DNA from: Synechococcales cyanobacterium PMM_0003
Lineage (GTDB): Bacteria > Cyanobacteriota > Cyanobacteriia > Pseudanabaenales > Pseudanabaenaceae
NCBI GenBank assembly: GCA_949128015.1
Contig: CASBRC010000060.1
Coordinates: forward strand, 1-6,520
Direction of reading: 5' to 3'
DNA: 6,520 bases
Made by a program: the position numbers and the translations under genes. Shown one piece after another: positions 5,529-6,520 of the stretch (within the stretch, counting starts at the first letter, position 1; every line of letters starts with the position of its first letter). Below the pieces are notes generated by a model. The model was given only the letters and a program-made list of their open reading frames with translations. It was not told the origin of the DNA and ran no database searches.

Positions 5529-5978
5529 ATGACGACCGCAATTGCACCAAAAACAGCTTTATATGACCGTGACCTAAATCTATGGGTTGAGGATACGATC
5601 GCCAAGCTAAAAGCTGGTGACTTCCAGAACCTTGATATTGAAAATTTAATCGAGGAAATTGAGGGTGTGACAAGCAGCGACAAACGGGAAATCGAGAATA
5701 GGCTCAAAAGATTGATCGAGCATATTCTCAAGCGCTGCTATGTCTCAATGCCTGATTGTTATCGCGGATGGCAAGTTACGATCGCTAACCAACGTCAAAA
5801 ACTAACGCGGCTTTTAAGGCAGTCGCCAAGTCTAAAGCGTCACTTTGCAGAATCGTTTGATGAAGCTTTTGATAATGCTTTGAAAATTATACGAATTAAA
5901 TATGATGTAAATTTTCCTGATACATGGCAGTTTAGCCGTGACATTGACTCAATGCTCAATGTTGACTTCTGGGAATAA
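5529..5978 (+). CDS. DUF29 family protein, array copy 4
   Basis: This 149-aa DUF29 protein is of unknown function. Its start MTTAIAPK differs from the others by one residue. Residues 11-30 equal copy 1 exactly (LYDRDLNLWVEDTIAKLKAG), with almost identical DNA. KRLIEHILKR (60-69) and PDCYRGW (75-81) also match copy 1. The middle, EIEGVTSSDKREIENR (43-58), mixes copy 1 and copy 2/3 features. The tail TWQFSRDIDSMLNVDFWE (132-149) is unchanged. An AGGAG lies 10 nt upstream. The spacer repeat breaks off after tgcgatcgca behind this gene, marking the array end. It converges on the hybrid kinase gene with only 25 nt between the stops and no hairpin there. Confidence 0.88.
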   Translation: MTTAIAPKTALYDRDLNLWVEDTIAKLKAGDFQNLDIENLIEEIEGVTSSDKREIENRLKRLIEHILKRCYVSMPDCYRGWQVTIANQRQKLTRLLRQSPSLKRHFAESFDEAFDNALKIIRIKYDVNFPDTWQFSRDIDSMLNVDFWE

Positions 5979-6003
5979 TGCGATCGCAAGGCTAGTTTAC
6001 AAT

Positions 6004-6520
6004 TTACTTTAATTCGAGCAAAGAGCTAACTTTATTGACTAGCTCCAATGTCGAGAAACCTTTGGTGAGATAGTCAGTTGCACCGAGGCGACTTGTCTCC
6101 CGTGACCATTCTTCGGCTAGACGGGATGAAACGACAAGGATCGGCATCGTCATTCCTGCTTGACGGCAGCGATCAATCAGCGTAAATCCGTCCATACGGG
6201 GCATCTCAATATCAGTAATTAGTAAAGCTGGTTGGTTGTGACTTTGCAGCCATTGCCATGCTTCCATACCATCGTCACAGGTCGTGATTTCATAGCCCTC
6301 TGGTGAAAGACTGCTCTCAATTCTTCGGCGCATCAGAGCCGCATCATCTACTACTAAAATCTGACGATCGCTCGATAGATCGAGGAAAGGAGCATTCGAT
6401 TGAGAACTAGAAATTGTCAGAGATTCAGTTCCTGTCGAGAAGAATGCTTCGACAAAAGAAAGTGCATCAATTACAGGAATGAGCTTTCCATCGGGCATTA
6501 AACTCATGCCGATTAAGCCA
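6004..6520 (-). CDS. CheA-type hybrid histidine kinase, C-terminal part (CheW end plus receiver), cut by the right edge
   Basis: The frame is open to the window edge, so the start lies outside. 171 full codons are visible. The first about 25 residues (GLIGMSLMPDGKLIPVIDAL) match the end of a CheW-like domain in cyanobacterial CheA hybrid kinases. A Ser-rich linker follows. A receiver domain then starts at QILVVDDAALMRR, with the acidic pair Asp54/Asp55 counted from the visible Met encoded at 6505-6507. The phospho-acceptor Asp99 lies in LLITDIEMPRMDGF, the switch Ser in LVVSSR, and Lys149 in YLTKGF. The full protein would carry Hpt, dimer and ATPase domains upstream and act in phototaxis or pilus-type chemotaxis signalling. 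Which Che cluster is involved cannot be told. The visible Met is internal and not the start. Confidence 0.9.
   Translation of the reverse strand, partial: GLIGMSLMPDGKLIPVIDALSFVEAFFSTGTESLTISSSQSNAPFLDLSSDRQILVVDDAALMRRRIESSLSPEGYEITTCDDGMEAWQWLQSHNQPALLITDIEMPRMDGFTLIDRCRQAGMTMPILVVSSRLAEEWSRETSRLGATDYLTKGFSTLELVNKVSSLLELK

Larger units (their letters stand above)
243..5987. repeat. HIP1 octamers (GCGATCGC), 18 dispersed copies
   Basis: Perfect copies begin at 243, 288, 508, 694, 1222, 1333, 2439, 2606, 2828, 3044, 3522, 3703, 3912, 4442, 4483, 4972, 5480 and 5980. About 0.1 copy would be expected by chance in this length at even base use. HIP1 abundance is a known cyanobacterial trait. 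In the DUF29 array, copies sit exactly at unit borders. Confidence 0.95.
3911..5988 (+). repeat. Tandem array of four DUF29 gene-plus-spacer units
   Basis: A 26-nt core beginning gcgatcgcatattatgtaac occurs at 3912-3937, 4442-4467, 4972-4997 and 5480-5505. The intervals are 530, 530 and 508 bp. It always lies 3' of a gene end, or of the left half palindrome for the first copy, and 5' of a DUF29 gene. After copy 4 only the 10-bp tgcgatcgca (5979-5988) remains. The final 63 nt of the four genes (4378-4440, 4909-4971, 5416-5478, 5916-5978) vary in only 6 columns, five of them at synonymous sites. The coding middles diverge strongly. Confidence 0.9.

Noticed and set aside
5456..5731. Minus-strand frames opposite the start of DUF29 copy 4 (also one within 3795-4184 opposite copy 1)
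   Set aside because: Antisense shadows of the same conserved gene start, so their likeness to each other comes only from the array.

Overview
This window is chromosomal DNA from a cyanobacterium. The main evidence is the octamer GCGATCGC (HIP1), which occurs 18 times in 6.5 kb, in genes and spacers alike. The gene content agrees: a UbiX flavin prenyltransferase, a LapA/DUF1049 membrane protein, a Ser/Thr kinase with a DUF4189 tail, DUF29 proteins and a CheA-type hybrid kinase. The many perfect intergenic hairpins and AT-leaning composition recall Pseudanabaena-like filamentous cyanobacteria. The genus is an impression and was not tested.

Layout. Positions 1-57 may be the tail of a + strand gene entering from the left. 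Positions 87-193 hold a nested inverted repeat whose right arm is interrupted by 24 bp. On the minus strand lie ubiX (755-1402) and a two-TM LapA-like protein with a very acidic tail (213-758), joined by an ATGA overlap and probably one operon. The 330-bp divergent spacer 1403-1732 holds a 12-bp tandem repeat and two long perfect hairpins that share one arm. Next, on the + strand, is a 537-aa membrane-anchored Ser/Thr kinase (1733-3346). A hairpin of 22+4 bp follows it, then a stand-alone hisI (3468-3806).

Accessory part. After hisI comes a short spacer rich in potential stem-loops, including a perfect 42-bp palindrome centred on HIP1. It leads into four consecutive DUF29 paralogues (3988-4440, 4513-4971, 5020-5478, 5529-5978). 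Each is preceded by the right half of that palindrome and by the same strong Shine-Dalgarno. Gene starts, last 21 codons and spacers are nearly invariant, while the middles diverge. Copies 1 and 4 resemble each other, as do copies 2 and 3. The array looks like repeated duplication and homogenisation of a roughly 500-530-bp unit. It ends 25 bp from the 3' end of a convergent CheW-REC hybrid kinase fragment (6004-6520), which runs off the right edge.

How the genes relate. The ubiX/lapA pair, the kinase, hisI and the hybrid kinase look like unrelated housekeeping and signalling genes that are merely adjacent. The DUF29 array is the one locally organised system. Its function cannot be read from the sequence.
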